From Ceratotherium simum simum (taxonomy: Eukaryota; Chordata; Mammalia; Perissodactyla; Rhinocerotidae): 64,000 nucleotides of DNA. Position numbers and translations under genes: made by a program. The notes under the pieces were generated by a model. It did no database searches. It worked only from the letters and a program-made list of their open reading frames with translations, and had not been told where the DNA came from. The number at the start of each line of letters is the position of its first letter. Within the stretch, counting starts at the first letter, position 1. Shown here in pieces: positions 21,203-32,895 of the stretch. Location: positions 3,560,885-3,624,884 of the forward strand of contig NW_004454166.1 of assembly GCF_000283155.1 (NCBI RefSeq). Reading direction: 5' to 3'.

Positions 21203-22640
21203 GACCACCCTCTGGCCCCCAAGAGTTCACATCCCTTCCACATGCAAAATACATTCACTTCCTCCCAAGCTTCCCAAGAGTCTCATCTCATTACAGCATG
21301 AGTTCAAAGTCCAAAATTTCATCATCTAAATCTAAATCTGATCCACTGAAAGTCCAGGTCCAGGTACAGGTGAGGTTCCTGGGTGTCATCTAGTAGGTGC
21401 AGCTGCTGGGACCCAATTCTCCCCATCTGCAGACCTGTGAAACCAAGGAGACAAGTTGTCTGCCCCACACACAGTGGTGGGATAGCAGAGGATAACGGTG
21501 ACAGACATTCTGGCTCAAAAAGAGGAAAATGAAGGTCAGAAGGAGTCACAGATCCATAATGGTTTTGAAATCCAGCCAGGTAAATGTCTGACTTTCCTTG
21601 ATTCGGTTTCAAGACCTGGGAAGGACCCCTGGGGGCTCTTGACTCTTTCTTCTGGGCGTGTGGTCCCACCCTCGTGTCATCCTTCCTTTTTTGAGAGGTG
21701 ACACGTGTTTGCAGCTGAGCAGTTTTATCAGCCTGCTTCCTGCCAGTAGAATTTGGGGGTCCAGCAGCCTCCTTTTATTTTGTACTTTTTCTGTCCCTTT
21801 TAGTCCAAGTGGCAGTGTTTCTGCTGAAATAATTTTCTTGAGAACTTTGTAGGTCTTATGTGGATTCACAGCTTTTCACTCAACTAGACAGAAACCACAT
21901 CCACAGATTTCACACAAATCCCTTTGCTCTCTTGGCCTCCTGTGAAGATGGCTGAGGGATAATGACCTTAAGCTTCCTAAGCTTCCTAGATGCCCCTGGT
22001 TCAGTTGAGAAGATCTGGGAGGTGCACACACCCTTAATGTCTTGCAAGGGCCCTTTGTGCGACTGAATTTTCTGACTTTTTGATGTTTCTGAGGTTTTAA
22101 CAAAAGGTTGTACAGTCACGCACTCAGCCTTGTCTTTGTGCTCAGGTTCAGCTGCTGTTCTGATATTTAGCACTTTGTGCCATCTGAAGAGACTGAGAGT
22201 TTTCTAGATAATTCAGTCCTACTTACTTTTCATGTAATAGTTTTCCCTCGATTTCTCTCTCTCCTCTTGAATTTTACTCTAAGCTGCAGGAAGAAACAAG
22301 GCAGCATCTTCAGCACTGCTCGGAAATCTTAGCTACATAATCAGGTTCATCCATTATAAAATCTGTAACTGCAGGAGACAATTTTGCTAAGCTTTCTGCC
22401 ACTATGTAACAAGGAGCTCCTTTCTCCAGTTTCTACTAACATGTTCCTCACTTCCTTCTAAGCCTTCGCCAGCAGCATCCTCCACATCCATATTTCTGCT
22501 AACAGTCTGTTCAAGGGAATTGAGGCTTTCTCTATCCTGGTCTGCCAGATTCCTCCAGCTTCCTCCCACTGCCCAATTCCAAAGCTGCTCCCACATTTCA
22601 GGTGTTTGTTACAGCAGCATCTCACTTCCAGGTACCAAAA

Positions 22641-23030
22641 TCTGTGTTACTTTTCTATTGCTGTGTGACAAATTGCCACAGATGTAGTGGCTTAAAACAG
22701 CGCTCATTTCTTGTCTCACAGTTCTTGTGGGTCATAGGTCTAGATGTGGCTTAGCGGGGTTCTCTGCTCTGGGTCTAATGGGCTGAAATCGAGGTGTTGG
22801 CCAGGGCTGCTGTCTCACCTGAGCTTGGGGTCTTCCAAGCCCACTCTTTGTTGGCAGAATTCAGGTCCTTGTGGTTGTGGGACTGAGAAGCTCAACTCCT
22901 AGTGGTCACTTGTGAGTGATTCTCCTGCTGGCTTTGAAGAAGTCGGCTGCCATGTCATTACAACATGGTAATGGGGCCACGTGGCTAGGACCTGAGGGTG
23001 GCCTCTGGGAGCTCAGACTGGCCGAGTTCG
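22641..23030 (-). repeat. 5' LTR of the MaLR element (U3 partly lost)
   Basis: It contains GCTGTGTGACAAATTGCCAC, CACAGTTCTTGTGGGTCATA and GAGGTGTTGGCCAGGGCTGC, the diverged counterpart of the other LTR. Its 3' edge abuts the primer-site-like sequence at 22625-22640. The 5' TG end is not recognisable. Confidence 0.6.
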
Positions 23031-24190
23031 TGTTGAATTTCTGGAAACAAAGACTCACTGGTGTGATTGTTACATCAACAACAATGTAGACAATGCTGGT
23101 GCATTTGAAACTCAGGGTCAGAGAGGCGCATCCCTGTCGTCAGAAGCCTACTTACCATTCGAGAAGGTGCCTTTTGAAAACTTGTAAACATTCCCAGGAA
23201 ACTGAACCTTCATTGTGTGAAGAGCTCCTTAGATGTCACCTGGGAAGGATTTGTCTTATTTATATGGCTCAATTCTGCGTTTCTTTTTGGGTTGAGTGCG
23301 TGCTAGACTTAAATTTCCTGCTCTAGATGGCTTCCTTTTCCTCCTCCTGTTGGAGCTGTGTCTTGCACACTTTAACGTGTATGAAATCACCTGTCATCTT
23401 GTTAAAAGGCAGATGCAGGTGCAGTAGGTCTGGGATGGAGCCTGAGATTCTGCATTTCTCCCAAGTTCCCAATGGTGCCTGATGCTGCCGGTCCCTGGGC
23501 CATATTTTGAGTAGCAAGGTATTCCAGTGAGAATAAGACGGGGAGAAGAAAGCTCCTGGTTGGCTGGTCCCCAGTGTCTTACTCTCGCACACACACCAGA
23601 TGGTGGTGTCAGCTCAGGAAATGTGACAATGCTTTAGTTAAGGCCAAGTCTATTGGTCTGAGAAGTCCTCCACGTCATAGGTCCACAGGACGCAACCTGG
23701 AAGGCACCCAGAGATCATCCCGTGCCCAGTGCAGCTGATGGAGGGACTGAGGCCAGAGAGGGAAGGGGTTTGCCCGAGATCACACAGCAAGCTAGGGACG
23801 GCCTTTTCTTTGTCAATACCTATCATTCCATTTAGTAGTCAGCGTTCTAAATTTGGCCTGGGTGTGTTGTTTTTCTTAAAGTGTTAACTTGGTACTCTTT
23901 TTTTAAATTGTGTCTTCAAAAATTGACTTTGCTCTATTATATCAAGTTATAAAATAAAATTAGTTACCTAGCTTGATCAAAAGTTCTCAAGACTTTGCCA
24001 TATGGCTTGTTGTATCATAGCCACAGTGTTTATTTAACAAGTGGGGTTTGGAAATCCTGGCATCTTACAGTCTCCAAATGTTTGTGAGGTCTAATGCACT
24101 GCACACCAAGTTTCTCACACTTACAAGCCACTTTAGAGTTGTGTTTTCAAGGGTACTATTTTGTTTGATCCTGTAAGGCCAACTGGGCGA
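23031..24190. other. Intergenic sequence with a MER5A-like and a MIR-like remnant
   Basis: An antisense MER5A-like stretch occupies about 23368-23520 (TTGTTAAAAGGCAGATGCAG, then TGAGATTCTGCATTTCTCCC, then TTTTGAGTAGCAAGGT). A weak antisense MIR lies at 23690-23800 (GAGGCCAGAGAGGGAAGGGG, then GATCACACAGCAAGCTAG). The rest is unassigned. Confidence 0.6.
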
Positions 24191-24194
24191 GGGT

Positions 24195-24470
24195 TGCCGT
24201 CTCCTGTTTGCAGCTGCTGATAATCATGGTCATAATCATTCCATGAGATGGGCACTGCCCTAAGCACTTCATATAAATGAGCTAATTTAATGCTCAAGAC
24301 ACCCAGTGAGGTAGGTGTTAGTTCTCCCGTCCCCACCCCTCCATTCCACGTGCCTTTACAGGGTGAGGACACTGAGGCTCAGAGAGGGTAGGAGCTTGTC
24401 TCAGGTCACACAGTGGCAGGGCTGGACCATGAACCCAGGCAGTCTTACTCCAGAGCTGAGTCATAAATGC
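24195..24470 (-). repeat. MIR SINE remnant, antisense
   Basis: CTAAGCACTTCATATAAATG, then GAGGACACTGAGGCTCAGAG, then CAGGTCACACAGTGGCAGGG form a nearly full-length reverse-complement MIR. Confidence 0.8.
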
Positions 24471-26045
24471 TCTGTCCCTCTGCCTCCCGGGGGGGGAGGG
24501 GAGGCCACTCGCCCCAGTCCTGTAGCTCACACGCTGACCACAGCCCCTCCCCTCGCTCTTAGTCCGGTTACGCCACGCTGCCAGTTATGGCGTGAGAATT
24601 AGCAAGAGTCTGTCCTGCTTGGAGAGGTCACAGCAGAGGTCACAGTGGAACTGCAGCTCTGGGCAAACACATTTCTTCCAGAAGGGCCGAGTCAGGGAGC
24701 AGAACCAGGGCCAGTGCTCCAAGGGCAGAGCCCCTTGGGGTTCGGACCTGCCCCTCCATGTGCAGCTGTCCAGGCAGAGTTCCGTTGTGTCCACACCCAC
24801 ACTCTGCCCTCTTTCTCTTTAGAGCGGGGTGAGAACGGGAGGCAGGATTTCGGAGGTGTTCCCTCAGTTTCCCCTTCAAGATTCTTGCTGGAAATTCAGG
24901 GAGGCTCACAGTCCATGGCCAGATGAGCTGCCATTGCTCCGTCCATCACTCATCTGTCTGCAGAGATCTTCAGACCCGTGGGAATGAGAGTCCTGTCCCA
25001 TCTGCCGTGTCATGATTACTCTTGAATCATCTCGAACCTTCTTTTACAAGGCAAGGGTCAGTGGCACTGATTACTCATGAGAATGTTAAGACTGTTATTT
25101 CAGTATCCCAAGGAGAAATTGCCAGATGAGTGTGTCTATTGGGCAGCTCTGGGTATGAACTCAAGAGCGATTGCGAAGCACCGCTGGGTTCTAATTGCCA
25201 ACAGTTATAAAAGGAAGCAGATTACCGGGTTAAAGGATTTGAAGAGACCTCAGAAGTCATGTGTTCAGCTCCCTCCTCATGCGGGAATCCCATCTCATCC
25301 CCAACACGCGGTCTGCGCCCCTCGCTCGCCCACTGCCAGTGGGGGTGCACCTCCCTCCACAGGACACCCCGCTCTGTTCTTGGACGGCTTCTTAGGAAGC
25401 CGACATCTCCCTGCAGCTTCCTACTGCCCTGGATCCCCCAGAGACCACCCAGGGTGTCTGCTCTCTCTGCCCTCAGACATTCCAGGACAGAGGACGTGTG
25501 CCTGCCTCTCTGCTCCCAGCTGGCCAGCCCTTGATTCCTCACACCATCGCTACGGGATGTGGTTCTCACTGGAGTTCTGGGAGGGGGTGGGGTAGACGTT
25601 TGCGTTAAATCTGCTCATTTAACCAAAGGCCAAGACTCAGTTCTCCATCCCTGCAGAGAGGCACAGGCTGGCGTAGGGACCCCAGATGCTCTGAGGGCAG
25701 TAAAGCGACATTAGTGGCTGTGGGGTGGGGAGGGCAGTGTGTTTGTTTGTGTGTCACAGCGAGAGGGAGAGAACCTTCATTTCCCCTAATAGGAAGTCAG
25801 TAATAATGGTCTAAAACTGAAAAATCATGAGAAAGCAGGGCTAATATGTTATTGAAATACAGAGTCAAATACTGGAAGAAACAGCTGGAAATGTTGAGAG
25901 CAGAGGCTCTCTTGGGGGTCAGATCTGGGTGAGGGTGGGGGGTGGGGGGTGGGACAGGAGACTGCTGATTTTATTATAAACTTTGAGTACTATTAGACTT
26001 TTTAAGCTAAGTACACTTGGTAAAAATTATCTTCACAAATTCCCC
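24471..26045. other. Intergenic sequence without recognised features
   Basis: Mixed GC content. Open frames on both strands (for example 25077-25595) lack splice context and similarity. A short G-rich tract (GGGTGGGGGGTGGGGGGTGG) lies near 25935-25955. Confidence 0.5.
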
Positions 26046-26046
26046 C

Positions 26047-26289
26047 TGGGCCGGCCCGGTGGTGTAGCAGTTAAGTTCACGTGCTCTGCTTCGGCGGCCC
26101 AGGGTTTGCAGGTTCAGATCCTGGGCGCAGACCGATGTACCTCTTGTCAAGCCATGCTGTGGTGGCGTCCCACATATAAAGTAGAGGAGGATGGGCATGG
26201 ATGTTAGCCCAGGGCCAATCTTCCTGAGCAAAAAGAGGAGGATTGGCAACGGATGTTAGCTCAAGACTTGTCTTGCTCACATAAAAAAA
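26047..26289 (+). mobile_element. ERE SINE
   Basis: The element has a GGGCCGGCCCGGTGGTGTAG head, box B-like GGTTCAGATCC, the body CACATATAAAGTAGAGGAGG and an A tail. Flanks AAATTCCCC (26037-26045) and AAATTCTCC (26290-26298) are a probable short target duplication with one mismatch. Confidence 0.92.
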
Positions 26290-26389
26290 AAATTCTCCGA
26301 CATTGAGTCTGACTCCAAACTCTTATCAGTAGGGAAACAATTAGGGACCTAGGTTTGGCTTTATTTGGCAGGCTAGGTTTAAAAGAGTT

Positions 26390-26610
26390 TGGGATTTGTA
26401 GAAGGACTGACCTGGATGTAAGTTCTGTTTGATCACTTGCCAGCTGTGTGACTTTGGATAAGTTACTTCACCCCTCTGAGCCACAATTGCTCATGTGTAA
26501 AATAGAGGCAGGGCTAGTACCTAACTCTACGGCGCTGGCGAGGACTAAATGAGATGAGGTGGGCAAAGCTGAGAGCACAGAGCCCCCAGCAGAATAGGTG
26601 CTGAGGGGCC
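26390..26610 (+). repeat. MIR SINE remnant
   Basis: The phrases CTTGCCAGCTGTGTGACTTT, then GATAAGTTACTTCACCCCTC and AGAATAGGTGCTGAGG follow the MIR consensus order in sense orientation. Confidence 0.85.
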
Positions 26611-27880
26611 ATTTACTGACCAAAGTCTCTGAGCTGCTCCATCCCGAGACGTCCTGGGACCGGAGCAGCCGTCAGAAACAACAAGGGGCATCTCAGACCC
26701 GGCCCGCAGACCGGCTGCTCTTCGCGGCAGTCTGGGACTCTGTGCTGTTGCTGCCTGGGGCAGAACAGAGGAGCAGGAGGGCCTCGGAGCTTGGCCCGGC
26801 CTCCTGGCCTCCCCACCTGCAGGGAAAGGAACTTTTCAGCTCTTCTCCTCTCTTAATTAGCTCATCTCTGGGAGAACTTTGAACGCACAAGCTGCAGGGG
26901 GTTTGGGGGTCATCTTAGTCCAATCTCTGCACTGTGGAGCGGGGGCCAGGAAGAGGCCCCGGGCTGGTTCACCCTCCCTGCCTGCAGGTGGGGACAGAAG
27001 CACGAGCCCTGTCCCCCTGCAAAACCCAGCGGGCCGTGGGATGGGAGGACTTGGGGAGTTTGTCCTGAAGTGGACCGGGCCCGGCTCACTCCTTTTGGAA
27101 GCAAGAGCTGAAGGGAAATAAAGCTGCCTTTTCTGGGTGAGATTCTGGACAGTTCTGGGAACTCGTCTGCAGAACAAATTGATTTATGAGGACCCAGCTG
27201 TGAGGAACTCTACAAAACAGGGATCCGAGGAGATATGCTCCAGATGTGGCTTCATTAAAGGCAGAGTGGAACAATGGGGCTGAAAGACTTCTGAGGTCCT
27301 TCGGGCCACGGAGACTTCCAGAAAGTAGGACCAAGGGCCTGTGGCTTCCAGCTGCTGGTTCTGAGCTGGAAAACAGCTCAGAACTCATTCTGTCCAAACT
27401 TTGAAACTACAGATGGGGAATCCGAGGCCCCGGAGGGAAGGGGCTTATCCAGCATCAGACAGCGAGGGGAGACGAGGCTGGACCGGAACCTCCCACTCCT
27501 GCCCATTAGATCCAACTCAGGGCTGTTTTCTTAGTTAGAAGTTGAGGGAAGGCTTAACCCTGCCACACTCCGGTGGTGAGCTGCCCAGAGAGCGAGACCT
27601 GGCTGGCCCTGATGCTGGGGAGAAGCTGCCTCCCCCCCCGCCCCGGGCTCCCGAGACCCTGGCGGCACCTCCCGCTGGAGCAGTTGGCCCCTGTACTCCT
27701 GGCACCGGACTCAGAGGTGCTCTGTCAGGGCCTGGTCTCCGTCCTCTGAGGGCCAGGGCAGGGTGGCCCGGAGAGGGCGGGCGACGCTCCCCTCCCGCAT
27801 TGCCTCTGTGGGGACTGGAGTTCAGGTTCTTGAGGCTGGGAAACGGGGTTAACATTTGCTGGGTCTCCCATTTCTACTAC
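26611..27880. other. Intergenic sequence, locally GC-rich
   Basis: An antisense MIR-like core lies at about 27395-27515 (CTACAGATGGGGAATCCGAG). The GC-rich patch 27590-27800 has some CpGs but is short and lacks core promoter features. No coding exon was seen. Confidence 0.5.
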
Positions 27881-28455
27881 AGCATTCCTGACATGCGTCA
27901 TCTGTTTTTTTTCTCTTTAACATTTTATTTTCTCCAGATTATTAACAAATATATGCTCAGCTGAAAATTTAGAAACTACACAAGAGTATAAATCCCTTAA
28001 GTTCTCACTCCGCAAAGACAGCACCATTTGGAAGTATTTCCTTCTGTCTTTTTTCATTATCACAGTTCCTTTGATTTGGTTGAAATTGGCTCACTATTAG
28101 CTTTTGCCAAGTGACTGTGGTCCTGTCCTCTGGGGAAATGCAGAATTAGTCTCCTTCCTTTGCCCACATGGGGCTCAGATGCATGAAGACAATATGCATC
28201 CCAGACTCTTCCCACATCTGGGAGAAAACCTCAACTCCGTTTTAAATGCCAAGGTTTTTTTTTTTTTTTTTTTAACAATTATGATTATTGCCATTTATTA
28301 AGGGTGCCCCACTTGCAGGGCACTACAGTAATTGATTTTCTTATATTACCTTGTTTAATCTTCACAATAACCTTATGAAGGAGGTATTTTCTAGCTCTAA
28401 TTTATAGGGGAAGAACTGAGGCTCAGAGAGAATGGATCCCATTTGGGCTGATGGG
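27881..28455. other. Old repeat debris with T tract and antisense MIR
   Basis: A long T run lies at about 28255-28273. An antisense MIR remnant follows at 28285-28440 (CTTCACAATAACCTTATGAA, then AACTGAGGCTCAGAGAGAAT). Confidence 0.6.
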
Positions 28456-28640
28456 AGCTGAGTTCAGTGAGATTATCACCTCCCTTAACCTGGCATCTAT
28501 CTTTATTAATGCAGCCAGAGGACTCAGTAGCTTTCCTGACAGCCTTACTAAAACTGGCTCTCGAATACCATACTTGCAAAGCAAGCCTTTACATTTGTTC
28601 TTGACAAATTCATCTTATTCATTCTCGCCCACAAAGATGT
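28456..28640. repeat. L3/CR1-like LINE remnant
   Basis: TTCAGTGAGATTATCACCTC followed by TTTATTAATGCAGCCAGAGG resembles the conserved 3' part of mammalian L3 (CR1 clade) copies. Short and strongly diverged. Confidence 0.45.
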
Positions 28641-28724
28641 TTTTTTTCCCTTAGGATAATCTCTCTGAGGCAACAAGACTCACGTGGAATTCCTGGCGAC
28701 AATATTCTTTTAAAAAACCTCCTA

Positions 28725-28912
28725 AGAGCTGGCCCTGTGGCGTAGTGGCTGAGTTCAGCACACTCCGCTTTGGCGACCTGGGTCCACGGGTTTGGATCCT
28801 AGGTGTGAGCTTACACCACTCATCAGTCATGCTGTGGCGGCGACCCACATACAAAATAGAGGAAGACTGGCACAGATGTTAGCTCAGGGCCAATCTTCCT
28901 CAGCAAAAAACA
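28725..28912 (+). mobile_element. ERE SINE, diverged
   Basis: GAGCTGGCCCTGTGGCGTAG head, then GCTGTGGCGGCGACCCACAT and GTTAGCTCAGGGCCAATCTTC. A perfect 13-bp target duplication, AAAAAACCTCCTA, occurs at 28712-28724 and 28913-28925. Confidence 0.92.
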
Positions 28913-28925
28913 AAAAAACCTCCTA

Positions 28926-30890
28926 GCATAGTGCCGGGCACATAGGACTCACCCGGTACCTGGTTGCTATTATTGTTATATAAGGTGGGTGACGCTGTTT
29001 GGTTCCCCGGGTTTCCCTCTGTTCCCACAGAATACAGCAGAACAATGTGCTAAAAGTAGCCTGGTGCTAAGGAGGGCCCATCCACCGGGGCTGGTCTCTG
29101 AGGTGGCTTCCAGAAGCATCCTTCCTCTCCAGCTATCCACACAAAGAAGAAGCCAATAAGACGCTTCCTTGAGTTTGGGCCCACCTGCTCCACGCCCTGC
29201 CCTGCCCCTGCGGCCCCATCGTCCCCCCATTTGCTGGTGTGGCTGGTCTGTCTGTCTTCGGTGAGACAACACCCCGTCCCCCACCAGCCTCCACGCCCGC
29301 GACATGGCAGCTGGCCCGGCTGCTCCTTCCACTCCCCTCCTCACCCACACTGCTTGGAAGAGACATTCCTTTTAGCGGGGTGGAGCTGTCAAAATGGATT
29401 TTAAAATATGGGCTGCATTTTATTTTAATTTTTGGTTGTTTTCTAAATTTGGTCACAATCACGTCCTCTGGTTCTAAAACGAGAGAAAGGAAGCAGCTGC
29501 CCTCTGGGAAGGTTCCAGAGAGGAGAAGGGAAGAAAGCCCTCACGCTCCTCTGCTGATTGATCTGCTTCCTTCCTGAGCTCTCAAAAGCCGGCTCTGTGG
29601 GAGTAGACGGGGACAGACGTGGACCTAAGGATGCCCACATGGTCTCCCTGACCTGGGAACTTCATGTAGGGCGTACCGTCTCCAGCCCATGACAACTCAC
29701 CAAGGCTACTGGCCCCCTATGTGCGCCAGACAACACAGACACTGTCCCCAGCCCGGCGAGTGAAACCCACTTGTGCCCGGACACTTACGATTCACTGTGG
29801 GCTCAGGGAGGTGGCAGGAGCCTGGAGAGAGGACTGACCTCGTGTTCTTCATAGAGGGGAGACATCTACGCCACCTTGAAAGGCGTAGCAGGCCGTGGAT
29901 AGGTAAGGGGAAGGGGTCCAAGGGGAGGGCAGCGCAGCCAGGAATGACGGGCAGCGGTGTTACTAGAATGTGGGCAGGGAGGCTGGGGAGGTGAGCCCAG
30001 GTCCTGCTGGGTCCACCTCCTGGGGGCTTAGATGCCAAGCTGAGGAGTTGAGACTTCATCCTGGAGACAAGGAGGAGAAACGGGCTTTGCAGCCAGGACC
30101 AGACTGCAGCTGGCCGAGGAGCAGTGTCCACCCATGGCGTTATCCTTCCCCGAGCGTCCATCCCCCACGAGTCAGCTGCAGAGGCCTGGGATTCTATCAC
30201 ACTGTGTGGTTTGGCTTCTGTCCCCAAGCCTGCTGAGTCTCCTCTGCCAAGGTCAAAGACCTCTCCTTTGCTAGATTCCTTGCAGAGCTTTCTTGCTAGT
30301 GCTCCTGCATCTCACCGCTGCCTTTGGCCTGGTCTATCCCGTCTCCTGTTGGCATTCTCTCCCCTCCTGGCTCGTGGCCACCACATATCTTAGTTCTCCG
30401 TCCACTCTGACTCTTCTCAGTCACTTCCGTGGGCTTCCTCTCCGACATTCTTGAGCCACATTCCCCAGGATACTGTGGGACCCTCTTGTGACCCTTCGTG
30501 TTCTCCCTGGGCAATCCCAAACACAGGTGCGGCTTTCATGGCAACGGTCACCTGAGTGTGTCACTTAGGAACTGTATTCAGCTGCAAGAATCAGAAACCT
30601 GAAAAATGATGGCGTCCTCAGATTAGAGGCTTTCTTTTCCTTACATCAGAGGACGTCCAGAGGTAGGCATTTCAGGGCTGACATGGTGGCTTCCTGGTCC
30701 GGGAACCACCTGCTTATTAGGGACGGAGGCTCGTTCTGTCTTTCCATACAGCCATGTTCCTGTCACCCTGGGGTCGTAAGATGGCTGCCCCCCTCTCCAA
30801 GCATCGAGTTTGTCTTCATTCAAGGAGAAGGAGAAGCTCAAAGGGCAGAAGACCTGCCAGCTGAGTCTGTCCCCTGTCCAAGAGCTCTTC
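28926..30890. other. Intergenic sequence without confident features
   Basis: A stretch at about 29880-30120 (GATGCCAAGCTGAGGAGTTG) looks like ancient interspersed-repeat sequence, but I cannot name the family. The 173-codon open frame antisense at 29706-30227 has no recognisable domain. Confidence 0.45.
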
Positions 30891-32470
30891 CAGAAGACCT
30901 TTCCCATCTCTGTATCAGGCAGTTATTGCCACAGTAATGCTTCGTAACAACCATCCCAAAACTCAGTGTAACAAGCTGATACGGGGCGGGCTCAGCTGGC
31001 CGTGCTGCAGGCTTGCCCCAGCTGGTCTTGGCTCTAGGTCGGCTCCAAGTGTGCTAGCTCTGGGACCAGGCTGACCAACAGCAATTACCCAGGGTGCTTC
31101 TCACAGCCAATCATCAGAGCAAGAAGCAAGCCAAACTGGGCAAGCAAATTTAAGGTCTCTGCTTATTCCTTCTGCGAATATTCTAAAGTAAGTCGTGCTG
31201 CTAAGCCCAGCATCAGTCTGTCCACAGTGGGAGAGGAGGAGAATGTGTATTTGTTGAATAATAATCCAGATTATCACAATCTCACTGTCCAGTCCTGTGT
31301 CATGTTGTCCCTGAGCTGAAAAGGAGGCTGAAAAGTGTGTTTTTTCTAGCCAGCACATTGCTGTCCTAAACAAGCTCAAGGTTTTGACAGTAGGAAGGAG
31401 GGGAGAATGGATATCGGGTAGGCACACTTTGGCAGGACTTTTTTCAACAGTCATGACCCAGGAGCCACCAGGTAAAAAATAAGGAGGTTAGAGACCACGC
31501 TGGCTTGTGACACTGGAGACATTCATTATCCTTGTGAAACCACCAGGACACAGAGACAGGCCATGCCACAAGACTTAGGTGGCCACCGAGTCCCCCTCTC
31601 CCACTGCAACATTTCACAAACCTCCCCATGTGGTGCCCTCCCGGTGCTGTCATAGGTCCCACTGCGAGATGGCGTGGGGGGAACATCACCAGGGGAGGAG
31701 GGAGGAGTCATCAGCATTGCCCCCCTTTGGAGTTGCTGGTCCTTCTGTCTCCTAGTGAGGTGTTGACTCGTGTGATTCCCGGCACGTGCTCGTCAGCCCT
31801 GAGGGGCCCTGGCCCTGTCGCATTGCTGCCTGGAACCGAGGCCCGGCCTGGCTCTCCCCTTGAAACATCAATGGCTCAGATCACTATGCAACATATTCAG
31901 GTCCTCGTATCAACTCAGGGAGAGCAAGGTGCAGAGCAAATGAAGACAAGAAGAGAGAGCTGGTGCTGCAAGATGGAGCTGGGGTGTTGCTCCCTTCAGG
32001 ATTGCGGGGCTGCTCCACTGCCTGATTCTGAAGAGCACAGGGAGGAAGACTTCCACCAGGCCGGGCCTGCTGCTCCCGAGACAGGGAGTCCAGAATGGCT
32101 GCCAAAGTCCACGGCATTATTTGTGCTCTTAAGCCTCTCTCTCACCACCTACACATGGGCAAGGCCCAGATCTTTCTCCAGCCTGGGTCTCTCACTAGCC
32201 TGCTGCCTGTTGAACATCTCCCTCTGGTTGTCCCTTCGACCCTGCAAACACAGCACGTTCTAATCCAGGCTCATCGTCCTTTCCTCTCCTGGCCTGCTAT
32301 TCCTCCTCCCATGTGTCCACAACGCCGGGAAGATGTGCTTGATCTCCTTGGAATCTGTTTCCCTTTACTCTGGCCAGAGCCCCAGGGTTTCTTTGGGATC
32401 CACACTTCCCCTCTTAGTCTCTGTGGTCTGTATGGCTCCACCAAAGCTCATGGATCAGGTCTAAGTCAAT
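30891..32470. other. Intergenic sequence with possible old LTR-type fragment
   Basis: The segment from about 30915 (GCAGTTATTGCCACAGTAAT, then CATCCCAAAACTCAGTGTAA) has the look of a fossil LTR or DNA element common in mammals. The remainder is unassigned. Confidence 0.4.
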
Positions 32471-32479
32471 TAGCAGAAC

Positions 32480-32895
32480 CGTAGTGATTGGTTCAGGGGT
32501 GGGCATATGAACTAAGCTGGTCCAATTGGAGAGAATCTCAGAACTTTCATGCAAGTGCTAGGACACAGCTCTTGTTTATTTCTACTGGATTTAAATCTGG
32601 AAGGATGTAGCTCAGAGAGGTGCTGGCAGCCATCTTGTGACCATGAGGCTGGTGGCTATCTTGTGACAATGCAGAAAGAGCCATCAAGAACAGAGTCAGC
32701 ACAGAGTACATGAGCCAAGAAATAGAGAAAGAATATACCAATGATGTGATTTGAGGCCCTGGACCCAGGTGTGTCTGAAGTGCGTGAGATCTACCCTCAC
32801 ACTGTCATATGAACCAGTGTACTCCCCTTTTCCTTCTTTAGAGGTCAGTTCGATTAGCTTTGCATCCGGTTGTAACCGAAAGAGTTTTTCTGCAC
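32480..32895 (+). repeat. LTR-like ancient repeat (family not named)
   Basis: Phrases such as AGGGGTGGGCATATGAACTA, then GGCAGCCATCTTGTGACCAT, then GAGGCCCTGGACCCAGGTGT and GTTGTAACCGAAAGAGTTTT occur in this order in a widespread mammalian repeat that I believe is LTR-derived. Confidence 0.45.

Larger units (their letters stand above)
20655..23030 (-). mobile_element. MaLR (ERVL-type, MLT1-like) element: LTR, internal, LTR; antisense
   Basis: Read on the minus strand, a first LTR (22641 to about 23030, 5' part missing) is followed directly by a primer-binding-site-like TGGTACCTGGAAGTGAG, then about 1.4 kb of internal sequence without an intact frame, a G-rich polypurine-like stretch, and a second LTR whose 5' end TGTGGTAGGCAGAATTCC lies at 21202. 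The two LTRs still resemble each other in the CTTAAAACA...CTCACAGTT...GGGTCA stretch. MaLR elements are non-coding relatives of ERVL and depend on enzymes from other elements; this copy is old and inert. Confidence 0.75.

Noticed and set aside
27590..27800. CpG island or promoter
   Set aside because: GC-rich but short, with modest CpG density and no first-exon-like structure.
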